This document shows positions 35,682 through 46,346 of a DNA stretch of 64,000 bases, piece by piece. The notes beneath the pieces were generated by a model. That model was given only the letters and a program-made list of their open reading frames with translations, searched no databases and was not told the DNA's origin. The stretch comes from Pseudovibrio denitrificans JCM 12308 (lineage in GTDB: Bacteria > Pseudomonadota > Alphaproteobacteria > Rhizobiales > Stappiaceae). Both the position numbers and the translations under genes were made by a program. Where the stretch lies: contig NZ_BAZK01000010.1 in assembly GCF_001310815.1 (NCBI RefSeq), positions 124,001-188,000 of the forward strand. Reading direction: 5' to 3'. Numbering within the stretch: the first letter of the stretch is position 1; every line of letters begins with the position of its first letter.

Positions 35682-38132
35682 ATGACGTCTTCCTCTTTGC
35701 CAATCGAAGCAATCCTGCCGGATCTACTCACAGCTCTTGAGCAAAACACCAATGCAGTGCTTGTTGCTGAGCCGGGTGCAGGTAAAACAACGCGCGTCCC
35801 GCTGGCTTTGCTGGATGCACTGGCGGGAAGATGGCAAGATCATTGTGCTGGAACCACGCCGCCTTGCCGCCCGTGCTGCTGCACGGCGCATGGCCCATAC
35901 GCTTGGTGAGAGCATTGGCGAGACTGTCGGTTATCGCGTGCGCATGGATAGCAAGGTTTCCACGAAGACCCGCATTGAGGTGGTGACCGAGGGTGTCTTC
36001 ACCCGCATGATCCTTGATGACCCGGAACTTTCCGGCGTGGCTGCTGTATTGTTCGATGAATACCATGAGCGCTCCATGGATGGTGATCTGGGCCTTGCGC
36101 TTGCTTTGGATGTTCAGGAAGCTTTGCGGGATGATCTGCGCATTGTCCCAATGTCTGCAACGCTGGATGCGGCAGAGGTTTCCAAGCTGCTGGATGATGC
36201 GCCGATCCTGAAGAGTGAAGGCCGTCAGTATCCGGTTGAGACGCACTACATTGGCCGCGATCCTCGTGGCCGGCTGGAAGATCAGATCGCGCGGGCCGTT
36301 CGGTCAGCTCTTGCAGAAGAGACAGGCTCCGTCCTTGTGTTCTTGCCGGGACAAGGCGAGATCAAGCGCACGCAGTCCTTGCTGGAAGGACGTGTTGGCG
36401 CGGATGTGGACATAGCTCCGCTTTACGGTGCACTGGATAGTAAAGCGCAGGATCTGGCTGTTCGCCCAGCCAAGACTGGACGCCGGAAAGTGGTACTGAC
36501 CACGGCGATTGCCCAGACCTCTTTGACCATTGAAGGCGTGCGCATTGTTATCGACTCTGGCCTTTCCCGCGTCCCACGCTATGACCCACAAACGGGGCTG
36601 ACCCGTCTTGAAACCGTGAAGGTCTCCCGCGCAACTGCTGAGCAGCGCAAGGGCCGTGCGGGCCGCGTTGAGCCGGGTATCTGTTATCGCCTTTGGGAAG
36701 AAGCACAGACCAAAGCGCTACCTGCTGCTGAAAAGCCTGAGATTTTGGAGAGTGACCTCTCCGGCTTGGTGCTGGATGTGGCAAACTGGGGTGTTGCTGA
36801 TCCTGCGCAGCTGAGGTTCATGACACCGCCTCCTGCTGCTGCCTGGTCTGAAGCTAAGGAACTGCTGGAAGAACTGGATGCGCTGAACGTGGACGGTAGC
36901 CTGACGAAAGCAGGGCGTGATCTTGCTGGTCTGCCATTGCATCCCCGCCTTGGGCATATGCTGGTTCAAGCCGCACAGGAAGATCAGGCAGAACTGGCGT
37001 CTCTGATTGCTGTGATCATCGGTGAGCATGGATTGGGTGGGCGATCAACGGACCTGCGTGATCGTTTGCGCCGGTTGATGCAGGACCAGAGCCAACGGGG
37101 TAAGGAAGCCCGAGCACAAGCGAAGCGCTGGGTGAAGCTGGTTGGCGGGCAGTCTTCTCAGCGCGCCAACTTTGAGGATGCAGGCGACATTCTGAGCCTT
37201 GCCTATCCGGACCGCATTGCACAGCAGCGTGGTGCTCGGGGCAGTTTCCGTCTTGCCAATGGCCGAGGTGCGCAACTGGAAGAGAGCGAAGCGCTTTATG
37301 CGGAGAAGTTTCTCAGCATTGCGGAAATTACCGGCACAGCTGCTCGCGCTCGTATTCTGCTGGCCGCTCCACTTTCTTTCAAAGAACTGGAAGCCCGTTT
37401 TGCCTCGCACATTCGCGAGAAAGAGCACGTTCAGTTTATGCCTGATGGTGTCATCAAGGCCGTTCGACAGCGTGTGCTCGGCAAGTTGGTCTTGGAAGAA
37501 AAGAAGATCACTGATCCTGATCCGGAAGCCATCACCGATGCGCTGCTGGAGCAGATTGCTCGCAAAGGCGCAGTTCGTCTGCCATGGAGCAAGGATCAGC
37601 TGCGCTATCGCGGACGGGTGAACTATCTGCGCAGAACCGCCGGAAAAGAATGGCCAGACCTAAGTGATAAGGCGCTGGATGCTGACTTTGGTTGGCTGCG
37701 TCCATTCCTTGCTGGAAAGACTGCTCTTTCACAAGTGGACGCAAGCACGTTGGGTGATGCGCTGTCTACGCTTGTGCCGTGGGAGTTGAGCACAGAACTG
37801 GACAATCTGGCACCCTCTCACTTTGTGGTGCCAACAGGATCACGCATTCCGATTGATTATGATGGCGAACAAGGGCCAATGCTTTCCGTTCGGGTACAGG
37901 AGCTATTCGGACTTGCTCAGCATCCAAGTATTTGCGGCGGAAAGATCCAGCTGGTGTTGCAGCTGCTCTCCCCTGCCCAGCGGCCAATTCAGATCACCAA
38001 GGACCTGCCGGGGTTCTGGCAAGGATCATGGCAGATGTGAAGGCTGATATGAAGGGGCAGTATCCAAAGCATCCTTGGCCGGATAATCCGCTGGATGCAG
38101 AAGCGACGCGTCGGGCAAAGCCGCGCAAGTAG
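35682..38132 (+). CDS. hrpB: ATP-dependent helicase HrpB (two frameshifts)
   Basis: A DEAH-box helicase of about 816 residues. The N-terminal frame carries Walker A in [12 protein letters not shown] (about 32); near 35826 it must shift (one G too many, or two bases missing) to reach [13 protein letters not shown]. The main frame has DEYHERS (motif II), SATLD (motif III) and [12 protein letters not shown] (motif VI). Near 38031 an added G turns SWQM-stop into [19 protein letters not shown], the family's C-terminus, ending at 38132. HrpB is a presumed RNA helicase whose bacterial role is not well defined. Confidence 0.9.
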
Positions 38133-38140
38133 AGTAAGCC

Positions 38141-38185
38141 GCGTATTCTTCTCCGAAAACCGGTTCTCACTTTTCGGGAATACGC
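38141..38185. repeat. REP-like intergenic palindrome, copy C
   Basis: Outer arms GCGTATTC and GAATACGC are perfect eight-base inverts enclosing CCGAAAACCGGTTCTCACTT and TTCGG. The core matches the copies at 7454 and 13437. Confidence 0.6.
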
Positions 38186-38187
38186 CA

Positions 38188-38224
38188 TAAAAAAAGCCGG
38201 AGAGCGCGTCTCTCTCCGGCCTTT
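38188..38224 (-). terminator. Terminator of bfr, possibly bidirectional
   Basis: GCCGGAGAG and CTCTCCGGC form a nine-base stem with a seven-base loop. The minus strand runs into seven Ts, ending bfr; the plus strand has only CTTTC after hrpB. Confidence 0.85.
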
Positions 38225-38244
38225 CAAAATCATGCGCGTAAAGC

Positions 38245-38730
38245 TTATTCGCCTTCGTTTGCAGGGGTTGCCTGCAGCAGGCCGTAGCGCTCGACGCCGA
38301 TCTTTTCCAGAAGTTCCAGCTGGGTTTCGAGGAAGTCGATGTGACCTTCTTCGTCTGCCATCAGGTCTTCAAAGAGTTTCATGGTGACGTAGTCGCCTTC
38401 GTCGCGACAAACTTCGCGTGCTTCCTTGTACAGAGCACGTGCGGAGTATTCGCCAGCCAGATCGCATTCAAGACATTCCTTGAGGTCCTGACCGATGCGC
38501 AGCGGATCAAGTGTCTGCAGATTCGGATGACCTTCGAGGAAGATGATGCGCTCGATCAGCTTGTCAGCATGTTCCATCTCTTCGATGGACTCTTCGCGTT
38601 CTTTCTTTGCAAGCTTTGTGAAGCCCCAGTCTTCAAGGAGACGGTAGTGCAGCCAGTATTGATTAACTGCAGTCAGCTCGTGGCGGAGCGCCTTATTGAG
38701 ATATTCCAGTACTTTAGGTTCACCCTTCAT
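38245..38730 (-). CDS. bfr: Bacterioferritin
   Basis: A 161-residue four-helix ferritin subunit. Ferroxidase ligands are recognisable: Glu18 region ([13 protein letters not shown]), [12 protein letters not shown] (about 50, which also holds the haem Met), and [14 protein letters not shown] (about 125, Glu and His). It stores iron as a 24-mer with haem at subunit interfaces. The neighbouring bfd gene encodes its release partner. Confidence 0.94.
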   Translation of the reverse strand: MKGEPKVLEYLNKALRHELTAVNQYWLHYRLLEDWGFTKLAKKEREESIEEMEHADKLIERIIFLEGHPNLQTLDPLRIGQDLKECLECDLAGEYSARALYKEAREVCRDEGDYVTMKLFEDLMADEEGHIDFLETQLELLEKIGVERYGLLQATPANEGE

Positions 38731-38784
38731 GTCACTCTCTCCTTGACAAATTGAGGTATTGACCTTTTTTAGAATAATTCCAAG

Positions 38785-38994
38785 TTACTGTCCAGAGTCA
38801 TCTTTAACTTGTTCAGCCTCAGCATATACAACTTCGATGATGCTTTTAAAGCAACCACCACATTTTGGCCTGTACCCGAGGTGACGAAATACCGCTCCCG
38901 GAGTAGGGACACCACCCTCCGGATTCTCACAAAGCTCCCGTGCAGCTTGTTTTATTTGTTTGTCATTAATGACGTTGCAGTGACAAATGATCAT
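38785..38994 (-). CDS. bfd: Bacterioferritin-associated ferredoxin
   Basis: A 69-residue [2Fe-2S] BFD-domain protein. The four cluster cysteines are in MIICHCN (two) and RPKCGGC (two). Bfd docks on bacterioferritin and passes electrons to mobilise stored iron. I took the ATG at 38994, which gives the standard MIICHC start, over the longer frame to 39030. It lies 54 bases upstream of bfr on the same strand. Confidence 0.88.
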   Translation of the reverse strand: MIICHCNVINDKQIKQAARELCENPEGGVPTPGAVFRHLGYRPKCGGCFKSIIEVVYAEAEQVKDDSGQ

Positions 38995-39111
38995 TGTTGG
39001 TTGCTTTCGGGCTCCCAATTTCGCTTGCAAAGCATTATATAATCTGTAGATCTCTTAAAACTAGAGAATAATACTCCAGTTTCCTGCAGTCCTATCACGA
39101 GCAAAGCCCCT

Positions 39112-39873
39112 ATGAACACCAACCAAACGACGAAGGATCTCCGCAAGACAATCGTTTTGACAGGTGCGAGCCGCGGAATCGGCCACGCAACGGTAAAAAA
39201 GTTTTCTTCGGCGGGTTATCGGGTCATTAGCTGTTCCAGACAACCCTTTTCTGACAAGTGTCCCTGGCCATCCGGACCGGAAGACCATATTGAGGTCGAC
39301 CTGGGTGACGCGGAAAATCTGGAAAAAGCAGTTGCCCAGATTAAAGAGCGCCTTCAGGACAACGGTTCCATGTTGCACGCCTTGGTCAACAATGCCGGCA
39401 TCAGCCCGAAGGATGATGAAGGCCAACGCCTCGATTCTCTGACCACGCCAATGCAAACATGGCGAAATGTGTTTCAGGTAAACTTCTTTGCACCAATTAT
39501 GCTGGCTCGTGGTTTGTTTGAGGAGTTGAAGGCGGCCAGAGGTTCTGTTGTGAACGTCACCTCCATTGCTGGTAGCCGGGTCCATCCGTTCGCTGGTACC
39601 GCATATGCGACCTCCAAGGCAGCTCTTGCTTCCCTGACACGCGAAATGGCTGCTGACTTTGGTCCGCATGGCGTACGCGTCAACGCGATTGCACCAGGTG
39701 AGATTGATACCTCCATCCTGTCACCGGGCACCGAGAAGATCGTCGAGACCATTCCGATGCGCCGTCTGGGCAGCACCTCTGAGGTGGCTGATACCATCTA
39801 CTTCCTGTGTTCGGCTCCATCTTCCTACGTGACAGGCGCTGAAATACATATCAACGGCGGTCAGCACGTTTAA
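39112..39873 (+). CDS. SDR-family oxidoreductase
   Basis: A 253-residue classical short-chain dehydrogenase. It has the nucleotide-binding TGASRGIGHA (about 17-26), ALVNNAGIS (about 91), the catalytic Ser of VTSIAGS and the YATSK tetrad (about 163). The C-terminal SYVTGAEIHINGGQ is standard. The substrate is unknown. It stands alone with its own terminator. Confidence 0.9.
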   Translation: MNTNQTTKDLRKTIVLTGASRGIGHATVKKFSSAGYRVISCSRQPFSDKCPWPSGPEDHIEVDLGDAENLEKAVAQIKERLQDNGSMLHALVNNAGISPKDDEGQRLDSLTTPMQTWRNVFQVNFFAPIMLARGLFEELKAARGSVVNVTSIAGSRVHPFAGTAYATSKAALASLTREMAADFGPHGVRVNAIAPGEIDTSILSPGTEKIVETIPMRRLGSTSEVADTIYFLCSAPSSYVTGAEIHINGGQHV

Positions 39874-39895
39874 ACGCGTTCTTATGTGAAACGCG

Positions 39896-39922
39896 AAAGG
39901 GGCGCTTTGAGCGCCCTTTTTT
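39896..39922 (+). terminator. Terminator after the SDR gene
   Basis: AGGGGCGC with GCGCCCTT around TTTGA, followed by six Ts. Confidence 0.9.
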
Positions 39923-40038
39923 GTGGCCGGTGGAGGGGATCACTCGTCTCTGATGCTGGCAATTTTTCTTAGCTCTTTTTTATAGATCCTCTGATTTAGT
40001 TAGCTGGTTGCATCGGGAAGCGTTGGGGGATCAAGCAC

Positions 40039-40764
40039 ATGCCTGCGGTTAATTTGAAACGAGTGCCTGTCGTTCTCTACGGCATGGTGCTCCTCATCAT
40101 ACTGCTTGGCATCGTGCAGCAGGTGTTTGTTGACACAGTTGGCATTGAAACGCCGCTGAAAGACCTGCGTCACATCTCGCTGGACGAGGAACTCAACCTC
40201 GGCGCCTGGTTCTCTTCCATGGTGATGCTGTGCATTTCTGGACTGACGGCCCTGATTGGCGTGATTGAGCGGCATTCTGCCAAGCCTCAGAACTGGCTTT
40301 ACTGGATGGGATTGGCGCTTGGCTTTCTTTACATGTCCGTTGATGAGAACATCGCGATCCATGAAGTCACCATTGATCCTCTGCGAAATGCGTTTGATTT
40401 GAGCGGTGCCCTCTACTTTGCGTGGGTCTTACCTGCAGTAGTTCTGGTAGGCGCGCTCGGGTTGATTTATCTGCGTTTTCTCGCCCGACTGCCACGGCGC
40501 TTTGCTCTTCTGTTTGTGATTTCAGGCAGTATCTATCTGTCTGGCGCAATCGGTTTTGAGATGCTGGGAGCCGTGTTTGCAGGCAGCGAAGGTTATGATG
40601 CGCTTGGCTATAAGATCTTTTATATTCTGGAAGAAAGCTTTGAGCTGATCGGCCTTACGACCTTCCTCTCCGCATTGCTGGCCTATCTGGGTGAGGTGCA
40701 CGGATACGCGGCCATCACCTTCCAGCGCACTCAGAACGCTGGCTATATGACAATGGAGAAGTGA
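40039..40764 (+). CDS. Uncharacterised six-helix membrane protein
   Basis: A 241-residue protein with about six hydrophobic segments (near 10-30, 55-77, 88-103, 130-152, 160-185 and 195-225). LYMSVDENIAIHE after the third helix (about 98-110) resembles a D-E...H-E pattern that I associate with several uncharacterised membrane families. A second acidic cluster, FYILEESFELIG, lies about residue 195. These could form a metal or catalytic site in the membrane. No neighbour suggests a function. Confidence 0.6.
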   Translation: MPAVNLKRVPVVLYGMVLLIILLGIVQQVFVDTVGIETPLKDLRHISLDEELNLGAWFSSMVMLCISGLTALIGVIERHSAKPQNWLYWMGLALGFLYMSVDENIAIHEVTIDPLRNAFDLSGALYFAWVLPAVVLVGALGLIYLRFLARLPRRFALLFVISGSIYLSGAIGFEMLGAVFAGSEGYDALGYKIFYILEESFELIGLTTFLSALLAYLGEVHGYAAITFQRTQNAGYMTMEK

Positions 40765-40797
40765 GGAGAAGGGACAAGGCCCCTCCTCCCAAAACGC

Positions 40798-41597
40798 TTA
40801 ACTGGATGCAGCAACAGCACGTTTTGCCATAACCGTCACCAGATTGGCGCGATATGCAGCGGTGCCGTGGATGTCTGAAAGCATGTCATCAGCGGAAGGT
40901 GCCATGCCCGCAACCGCATCAGCAGACCAGTTGCTATCCAATGCCTTTTCCATGTCCTGCATGCGGAACACACCGTCCTGTCCAGCACCAGTCACCGCAA
41001 CACGTGCTCCAGCACTTGTCTTCGCTACAAACACGCCTGCCATGCATAGCGGGAAGCTGGGTTCGGGAACTTGGCGTAAGCGGTGTTGGATGCGGTTGGG
41101 AAGACAACCGCAGTCACGATCTCATCTTCATCCAGTGCTGTTTCGAACATGCCGGTGAAGAAGTCTTCCGCAGAAAACTCGCGCTTATTGGTCTCGATGG
41201 TTGCGCCGAGAGCCAGCAGAGCCGCTGGATAATCCGCTGCCGGATCGTTGTTGGCGATGGAGCCGCCAATAGTGCCCATGTGACGCACATGAGGATCGCC
41301 GATGGTGCATGCCAGATCAGCCAGTCCCGGAAGAGCGGCTTTGACATCTTCGTTGGCAGCCACATCTGCGTGGCACGTGGCAGCACCGATGCGGATAGAA
41401 CCATCAGCCTGTTTCATGATGCCTGCGATTTCATCGATATGACGTAGGTCGATCAGATCGCTTGGTGCAGCAAGGCGTTGCTTCATGGTTGGGATCAGGG
41501 TCTGACCGCCAGAAAGCAGTTTACCGTCATCTGCGTTTTTCAGCATTGCCGCTGCATCCGACACGGTCGAAGCGCGATGATATTTGGTCTCGTACAT
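40798..41597 (-). CDS. coxM: CO-dehydrogenase-like medium (FAD) subunit, CoxM (frameshifted)
   Basis: The FAD-binding subunit of a molybdenum hydroxylase. LLSGGQTLIPTMKQRL (about 28) and TIGGSIANNDPAADYPAALLAL (split here as TIGGSIANND and PAADYP, about 108) are the flavin-binding motifs. Near 41044 the frame ends in WQACL; adding one C restores RYAMAGVFVAKTSAG and joins the C-terminal frame. The restored length is 266 residues, normal. GGGAGG precedes the ATG. It is last in the cox cluster. Confidence 0.9.
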
Positions 41598-41638
41598 TTT
41601 TAGCCTCCCATCCCCTAATGGGGTCTTTGGCAGAGTTG

Positions 41639-42136
41639 CTATGAGTTTAAATCGGATAATTCGGCTTTCGGATACGGAATGGCTTCCAGATCTGAGAAGA
41701 AAATCTTGCGGTTCTGCTCTCCATGGATCAGTTGGCCAAGACGTGCAGCTTTTCGGAAAAGAGCTGCTGCTTCGCCTTCTTTACCTGAGAGCAGAGTGGC
41801 ACGTGCCAGAAGCTCAGAGGCGTAGGCATGGTCGAAGTCCGCCATGTCGTCCTGATGAGCTTCGGTCATGTCCTTTGTCTGCTGGGCGTAACGCATTGCT
41901 GCTTCACGGTTTCCGAGCAAAACATGGACACGGCCCACGAGCCATAACCCGCGTTGGTGATTGACTTTCGTCCCAATCTGAAGCCAGTGCCAGAGGCTGG
42001 CGTGAGCGACATGGAGCATCTCGTCATTTTCCTCCGGCGAGCGGCCTTCTTTTTCAAGAAGAGCCCATGCTCGCTGGTTGAGTTCAATGGCAATGAACTT
42101 GTGATCCAATGTCGGTTTTGCGCCAGCCTGTGTCAC
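41639..42136 (-). CDS. Uncharacterised TPR-like helical protein in the cox cluster
   Basis: A 165-residue, mostly helical protein without signal or membrane segments. Repeated alanine-rich helix pairs (about 38-75 and 95-135) suggest a tetratricopeptide-like fold. The GTG start lies four bases past the coxL stop, so translation is coupled. It sits between coxL and coxM, where an assembly or maturation factor is conceivable. I do not recognise a named family. Confidence 0.6.
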   Translation of the reverse strand: MTQAGAKPTLDHKFIAIELNQRAWALLEKEGRSPEENDEMLHVAHASLWHWLQIGTKVNHQRGLWLVGRVHVLLGNREAAMRYAQQTKDMTEAHQDDMADFDHAYASELLARATLLSGKEGEAAALFRKAARLGQLIHGEQNRKIFFSDLEAIPYPKAELSDLNS

Positions 42137-42140
42137 CGTT

Positions 42141-44503
42141 TTACTCCGCTGCCTGCTTCATGCCGTTGTCTTGAATGAGCTGCCAGACGCGATTTGGCGA
42201 GGCAGGCATATTCATGTCGCGGATGCCAAGAGCGTCCGTTACGGCGTTGATGACAGCAGGTGGTGATCCGATCGCGCCAGCTTCACCACAGCCTTTCATG
42301 CCGAGCGGGTTGCCCGGGCATTCGGTGACTGTAGTTTCCAGCTTGAAGGATGGAACATCATCTGCACGTGGCATGGTGTAGTCCATGTAGGATGCCGTGA
42401 GCAGCTGACCGTGGTCGTCATACTGAGTGTTCTCCAGCATGGCCTGACCGATGCCCTGCACCAAACCGCCATGGACCTGACCTTCCACGATCATCGGGTT
42501 GATGATGGTGCCGAAGTCATCTGCTGCCACGAAGTTCTCGATGGAGACAACGCCGGTATCCGGATCTACTTCCACCTCACAGATGTAACACCCAGCCGGG
42601 AATGTGAAGTTGGTTGGATCGTAGAACGCGCCTTCCTTCAGGCCCGGCTCCATGCCTTCCGGCAGGTTGTGGGCTGTGTAAGCAGCGAGAGCCACTTCGG
42701 TGAAGGTGAGCTTCTTATCTGTTCCGGCGACTTTGAGTTCACCATCCTCGATCTCGATATCACCTTCGGAAGCTTCCATCAGGTGAGCTGCGATCTTCTT
42801 CGCTTTGGCTTCAACTTTGTCGAGGGCCTTGGCAATCGCAGACATGCCGACTGCTCCGGAGCGGGAGCCGTATGTGCCCATGCCCATTTGCACTTTGTCG
42901 GTGTCACCATGCACGATGGAAATGCTTTCCGTTGGCAGACCAAGGCGATCTGAAACCAGCTGTGCGAAGGTGGTCTCGTGCCCCTGACCGTGGCTGTGTG
43001 AGCCGGTGAGAACCTCAATGGTTCCAACAGCGTTCACGCGAACCTCAGCGGACTCCCAAAGACCAACACCAGCACCAAGAGAACCAACGGCCTGAGACGG
43101 TGCGATACCGCATGCCTCAATGTAGCAGGACATGCCCATGCCACGTAGCTTGCCAGCAGCTTCGGACTGGGCCCGACGCTGACCAAAGCCACCATAATCG
43201 ATGGCCTTCATGGCTGCATCGAGGGAGGCTTCGTAGTCACCGGCATCATAGGCCATGATCACAGGTGTCTGGTGCGGGAACTCGCGGACGAAGTTAACAC
43301 GGCGGAATTCTGCTGGCGCCATGCCAACTTCTTTCGCAGCGGTTTCCATCATGCGTTCCACCACATACGTGGCTTCCGGACGACCTGCACCGCGGTACGC
43401 ATCCACCGGAGTGGTGTTGGTGTAGACCGCTTTCACATTCGCGTAGATGTTTGGAATGTTGTACTGGCCCGACAGCAGCGTTGCGTACAGGTAGGTTGGA
43501 ACGGAAGATGAGAACAACGACATGTATGCGCCGAGATTGGCGACTGTCTTCACACGGAAACCGGTGATCTTATTGTTCGCATCCAGCGCCAGTTCTGCGG
43601 TGGTGTGGTGATCACGACCGTGAGCATCTGTGAGGAATGCTTCGGTGCGATCCGAGGTCCATTTCACCGGACGGCCAACACGCTTTGTTGCCCAGAGACA
43701 AGCGATCTCTTCCGGATAAATAAAGATCTTGGAGCCAAAACCACCGCCGACATCCGGCGCAATCACACGCAGTTTGTTCTCAGGAGCTACGTTGTAGAAT
43801 GCTGAGAGTACCAAGCGGGCCACATGCGGGTTCTGAGATGTAGTGTAGAGCGTGTAGTGCTCTTCTGATGGATCGAAATGAGCAAGCGCCGCACGCGGTT
43901 CCATTGGGTTTGGAACGAGGCGGTTGTTGTCGATATCCATCTTGGTGATATGGGCAGCGTTTGCGAATGCTTCGTTGGTTGCTGCTTCCTCACCGATTTC
44001 CCAATCGTAAATGAGGTTGCCTGCTGCTTCCGGATGGAGCTGAGGCGCTCCTTCTTTCAATGCATCGAGCTATCGACGACAACTGGCAGCTCTTCGTATT
44101 CCACGACAACAGCATCAGCTGCATCACGCGCCTGCTGCGGGGTGTCAGCAACCACGACTGCGATGGCCTGCCCAACGTAGCGGACAATTTCGGATTCCAG
44201 AGCACGATAAGCGCCCATGTTCATTGGGGAACCGTCTTTGGAATGGATCATCCATCCGCAGATGATGTTGCCAATGCCGTCTGCCACCAGCTGATGGCCG
44301 TTCAAGACAGCATCAACACCAGGCATTTTCATCGCTTCATCTGTATTGATGGACGTGATGCGTGCATGGGCGTGTGTTGAACGAACAAAAGCCGCATAGC
44401 CCATGCGTGGCATGGTCATGTCATCTGTGTAGCGGCCATTTCCTGTCAAAAATCTTTTGTCTTCCTTGCGCAGCACTCGTGCGCCAATTCCTTCTGCTGT
44501 CAT
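42141..44503 (-). CDS. coxL: CO-dehydrogenase-like large (Mo) subunit, form II (frameshifted)
   Basis: A molybdopterin-binding subunit of 787 residues when restored. The active-site loop reads [10 protein letters not shown], the AYxGAGR signature of form II proteins; true form I CO dehydrogenases carry AYxCSFR. So oxidation of CO is uncertain, and another small substrate is possible. Near 44070 the frame breaks after VVVDSS; one added base joins DALKEGAPQ. Later motifs include GGGFGSK (about 248) and GCGEAGAIG near the end. The ATG at 44503 has GGAGG eight bases upstream. Confidence 0.88.
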
Positions 44504-44608
44504 TTCCATCCCCTCCCGGAAGGTTAACTTCAGCAACTGTCATAGAGCCCGGGCGTCCAACGCACCTGAAACAGGGCGAAGCCGGACTACAGAGCAGTCA
44601 ATTCTGGA

Positions 44609-45097
44609 TTATTCTGCGGCTTCGAGGACTTCCGCCATTTCATCAGCTGCGGCTTTGATTGCCTTGACGATGTTGTGGTAGCCGGTGCAACGACAGATGT
44701 TGCCTTCCAGCTCATGGCGGATTGTTTTTTCGTCCAGATCGGTACCAAGGCGATTGACCATATCAATTGCGGACATGATCATGCCAGGCGTGCAGAAACC
44801 GCACTGAAGGCCGTGGTTTTCCTTGAAGGCTTTCTGCATGATGTGCAGCTGGCCGTTCTGGGAAATGCCTTCAATGGTGGTAACAGCAGAGCCAGATGCC
44901 TGCACAGCAAGCATGCTGCACGATTTGACTGCCTTGCCGTCCATATGAACAAGGCAAGCTCCACACTGTGAGGTGTCACAGCCAACGTGTGTTCCGGTTA
45001 GTCCCTGATTTTCGCGCAGAAATGTAGACAAAAGGGTGCGGTCTTCGACCTCACCAGAAATCTGCTTTCCATTCACCGTCATAGAGACAGTCGTCAT
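44609..45097 (-). CDS. coxS: CO-dehydrogenase-like small [2Fe-2S] subunit
   Basis: A 162-residue protein with a plant-type ferredoxin site (CDTSQCGAC and a later Cys, about 40-62) and an all-helical second cluster domain (CGFCTPGM and CRCTGY, about 100-140). It carries electrons from the Mo site to FAD. GGAGG precedes the ATG at 45097. The order S-L-M matches form II clusters. Confidence 0.93.
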   Translation of the reverse strand: MTTVSMTVNGKQISGEVEDRTLLSTFLRENQGLTGTHVGCDTSQCGACLVHMDGKAVKSCSMLAVQASGSAVTTIEGISQNGQLHIMQKAFKENHGLQCGFCTPGMIMSAIDMVNRLGTDLDEKTIRHELEGNICRCTGYHNIVKAIKAAADEMAEVLEAAE

Positions 45098-45283
45098 GGT
45101 TTTCCTCCCTCAATAAAGCCTGCATTTCGCGTCCGCAGACTATGAAGCCAACAGCCCTGATCAGGATCTCCCGTCCTATCAACGCAGTTGGTTGTAATTT
45201 AGGCCAGAGGCCTTGATATTCGGCGGGGCCATTTGTCAACCAAGTACCCTCTCCGCACCCGACCGATTACGACCGCCAAATTC

Positions 45284-45991
45284 TTAGGTTCCAAGCAACC
45301 AATAAAGTCCAAGTAAAACAATAAGGGCGATCAGGCCCCAACCCAGCGGACCACCTAAAAATCCTTTGCCCGCTGCAACTTCAACCTTCTCCTCAACATC
45401 CTTAACTGCATCTTCCAATGCGTGCTCTGCATCAGCGATTGCTTCGACTGATCCTTCAATGGCGTGCTCGTTGGCGATTGATTTTGCTTTTTCAATCAAG
45501 CCCTGATCCAGTTCAACGGACTCAAGCGCCTCGTCCTTATCCGCTGCAGGTGTCCCGCCAAGTTCTCTGTTCAGGTTAGAGAAAAACTCCTCCGCCATTT
45601 TCTTGGCTGTTGAGTCGATCAGTCGGTTTCCTAGCTGAGCAAGTTTGCCGCCAACCTTTGCATTAACCTCATAACTCAGAAGAGTGCCATCCCCACTCTC
45701 TGAGAGGGTTACATCTGCTGAGCCCTTCGCAAAACCTGCAACGCCGCCTTTGCCTTCACCAGAGATCTTGTAGGAGTTTGGCGGGTTCAGATCGGAGAGC
45801 GTCACTTCTCCTTTGAACTTCGCCTTCACCGGGCCAACCTTGGCTGTGACCGTTGCGGTCATTTCGGTGTCAGAGGTTTTTTCCAGACTATCGCAACCGG
45901 GGATACATTTTTTCAGCAACTCAGGATCGTTGAGAGCTTCCCAAACCTTTTCCTGACTCGCAGGTATTTGCTGCTCTCCAGACATTTCCAT
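45284..45991 (-). CDS. coxG: CoxG family SRPBCC protein with C-terminal membrane anchor
   Basis: A 235-residue protein. The SRPBCC/CoxG domain (about 1-150) starts MSGEQQIPASQEKVWEAL and includes KCIPGCDSLE. A charged helical linker follows, then a C-terminal transmembrane segment (about 215-233). CoxG is linked to membrane attachment of CO dehydrogenase in Oligotropha. It is the first gene of the cox run, with a 186-base gap before coxS that may hold the coxS promoter. Confidence 0.87.
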   Translation of the reverse strand: MEMSGEQQIPASQEKVWEALNDPELLKKCIPGCDSLEKTSDTEMTATVTAKVGPVKAKFKGEVTLSDLNPPNSYKISGEGKGGVAGFAKGSADVTLSESGDGTLLSYEVNAKVGGKLAQLGNRLIDSTAKKMAEEFFSNLNRELGGTPAADKDEALESVELDQGLIEKAKSIANEHAIEGSVEAIADAEHALEDAVKDVEEKVEVAAGKGFLGGPLGWGLIALIVLLGLYWLLGT

Positions 45992-46346
45992 GGATTGGCC
46001 CCCTCGTTCTTTTCAGTGCTTCCTTTAGGTAGCTCCGCGCCTTAAGGTCACTTTTGCATTCCACGTCATGTAGATTGGACTTAAATCGAGTGAAAAGACA
46101 AGTACCTCTCGTGTTAAAATTGTCATGGATGCTCAAAACTTCTTTTCAGAAGACAATGACGTTTTATCAGTCCTGAGATATGTTGGAGTTTCCCCGCTGT
46201 GGATACTCACTTAACGGTAAAGAGCTTGTTTTGCGCTAAAGCGTTGACCAGAGGGCGTCATCGCCTTAATGCCTTTTCATTAAATAAACGAATTCAGCGT
46301 GAGGCTTGGCCTCGCGTTTGTGCGCAGAAAATCAAAGGCAACATCC
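45992..46346. other. Intergenic region between coxG and the methyltransferase gene
   Basis: About 300-350 bases between divergent genes. I see no RNA gene or clear repeat. It should contain both promoters. Confidence 0.4.
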
